The notes under the pieces are model-generated. The model searched no databases and was not told where the DNA came from. It saw only the letters and a program-made list of their open reading frames with translations. Below are positions 62,919-64,000 of a stretch of 64,000 bases of DNA, one piece after another. Every line of letters starts with the position of its first letter. Positions within the stretch are counted from its first letter, which is position 1. A program made the translations under genes and the position numbers. Origin of the DNA: Leptolyngbya sp. Cla-17 (GTDB taxonomy: Bacteria > Cyanobacteriota > Cyanobacteriia > Leptolyngbyales > Leptolyngbyaceae); assembly GCF_016807185.1 (NCBI RefSeq), contig NZ_JAEVYN010000002.1:2455367-2519366 (forward strand), written 5' to 3'.

Positions 62919-64000
62919 TTACTGATAGGAACGAATGAAAGCGAGAATCTCTTCGTCTTGAAATCCTTTTGCCAGTTGATGCAGCTTTTTGGCAAAGGGA
63001 CTATATTTTTGATCTGTCTGCTCAAGCAGTGCGATCTGTTTCATAATTCCCTTGAAGTTGCCTTTCATCGCTAATTTATACAGCATTTCTAATTCGGCTG
63101 GGGGTGGGGCAATTAGTTCCGTATCGTTTACATCTGAATCGATCGCGAGCTGCTGCTCTTCGTAGATCCATTCCAGTTGCAGATGCTTTTGCAATTTCTG
63201 GAGTAACTCCGCTGCCAATACAGGTTTGGGCAGAAAATCATTGCCGCCTGCTTCAATGCTGCGGTACTGATCTGCCTCAAACACGCTGGCAGAGGAAACA
63301 ACGATGATCAGGTCTTTGAAAGTTTCTGACTCTCGCATACGCTTGATCAGCTCAAAGCCATCCACATCGGGCATCACCAAATCAGTAATCATCAGGTCTG
63401 GCTGAACCTCTACCGCTTTGTGCCAGCCCTCCTGCCCACTGACCGCTTCAACAATATCAAAGCCGATCGGACTGAGCAACTTGGAAACCACAGAGCGATT
63501 TTCCCATCGGTCATCGACCACTAAAATCTTAGGTCGGCAGCCCTTAATGCCAATAATTTGTCCATGCACATTGGCTTGAGCAGTTTTTACCCACTCTGCC
63601 GCCTCAATTAAGTTGACATCAAACCAGAAAATACTGCCAGTCCCAACCTCGCTTTGAACCTGAATCGTGCTGCCCATCAGTTCCACAAGCTCTTGGCTGA
63701 TTGCTAGTCCCAAACCTGTTCCCTCCGACTGACGTTGAGCATCACTCACCTGCTCAAACGGCTGAAAGATCGCCTGGAGTTTGTCTTGTCGGATGCCAAT
63801 GCCTGTATCGCGCACTTCAAAGCGAATTTTCCCCTCATCTGCAAAGCTGATGGTGAAGGTGACACTGCCTGCATCGGTGAACTTGATGGCGTTGCTTAAC
63901 AGGTTAATCAAAACTTGTCGCAGGCGTTTTTCATCCGCCCGAATGCCGATCGGCAGTTCAGCAGCCGATTGATATTGGAATTGAATCCCCTTGAGTTCGG
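62919..64000 (-). CDS. Hybrid sensor histidine kinase, 3' part, runs off the right edge
   Basis: The frame is open to the window edge. It shows the end of an ATPase domain (LPIGIRADEKRLRQVLINLL, SNAIKF, VRDTGIGIRQDKL, GTGLGLAIS) and a complete receiver domain (ILVVDDRWENRSV; DLMITDLVMPDVDG; SSASVFE; KPV). A helical C-terminal region of about 100 residues (AMKGNFKGIMKQIALLEQTD) is often found after the receiver in such cyanobacterial kinases. The sensor part lies outside the window. The downstream receiver-kinase is likely its partner. Confidence 0.92.
   Translation of the reverse strand, partial: ELKGIQFQYQSAAELPIGIRADEKRLRQVLINLLSNAIKFTDAGSVTFTISFADEGKIRFEVRDTGIGIRQDKLQAIFQPFEQVSDAQRQSEGTGLGLAISQELVELMGSTIQVQSEVGTGSIFWFDVNLIEAAEWVKTAQANVHGQIIGIKGCRPKILVVDDRWENRSVVSKLLSPIGFDIVEAVSGQEGWHKAVEVQPDLMITDLVMPDVDGFELIKRMRESETFKDLIIVVSSASVFEADQYRSIEAGGNDFLPKPVLAAELLQKLQKHLQLEWIYEEQQLAIDSDVNDTELIAPPPAELEMLYKLAMKGNFKGIMKQIALLEQTDQKYSPFAKKLHQLAKGFQDEEILAFIRSYQ

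Overview
The window comes from a cyanobacterium, probably a filamentous one. The octamer GCGATCGC (HIP1) recurs throughout, and several genes belong to cyanobacterial families: an Ssl1498-type light-harvesting-like protein, a PAP/fibrillin protein, and very large NTPase/WD40 proteins. A ParA/ParB partition locus, a toxin-antitoxin pair, an HNH endonuclease and dense nested insertion sequences in the left two thirds suggest a plasmid, megaplasmid or plasmid-derived island. No rRNA, true tRNA or CRISPR array was seen.

Layout. 1-1019: 5' part of a NACHT NTPase gene running off the left edge. 1100-4525: an RNA-repair/RNA-quality module with rtcB, two tandem Y-like RNAs that carry tRNA-like acceptor, D and T arms, and a Ro60/TROVE gene. 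Related hairpin leaders precede both rtcB and the RNAs. 4585-6500: a decayed N-formylglutamate amidohydrolase gene, an IS1 remnant and repeats. 6888-11045: a coupled tyrosine-recombinase gene pair interrupted exactly at a TA by an IS630-family element, itself interrupted by an ISAs1-family element. 11376-18521: a truncated integrase, two inverted Tn3-type ends enclosing IS630 and IS701-like elements, and a complete group II intron sitting inside one Tn3 terminal repeat. 18613-23905: a MITE, a ParE/RelE-type toxin-antitoxin pair, a small-protein/HNH operon, parAB and an RHH protein.

24242-32559: a two-gene operon of a P-loop ATPase and a 2018-residue protein with an inactive-NTPase-like N-terminus, TPR-like helices, a STAND NTPase, one membrane helix and many WD40 repeats. 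Beside it lies the truncated N-terminus of another NACHT protein, cut by a 460-bp Tn3-derived mini-element. With the NACHT gene at position 1 this makes a neighbourhood rich in STAND-type conflict proteins.

33018-48329: an accessory region of regulators next to enzymes (HxlR/SDR, TetR/membrane protein, LysR/VOC/azoreductase, LysR/aldo-keto reductase), a GC-rich block of broken foreign genes (about 40.6-44.3 kb), and several attC-like hairpins that mostly read on the minus strand. One of these lies directly behind a class A beta-lactamase lipoprotein gene. No integron integrase is visible, so this resembles a cassette cluster without an integrase.

48713-64000: more ordinary content: a rhomboid protease, a MocR/PdxR regulator facing a GNAT/pyridoxamine-oxidase-like/EamA operon, a nested scar of group II intron, IS1, IS4 and IS630 (54446-57603), then PAP/fibrillin, Ssl1498, an EEP-family protein, a RimJ-type acetyltransferase and two two-component genes, the last running off the right edge.
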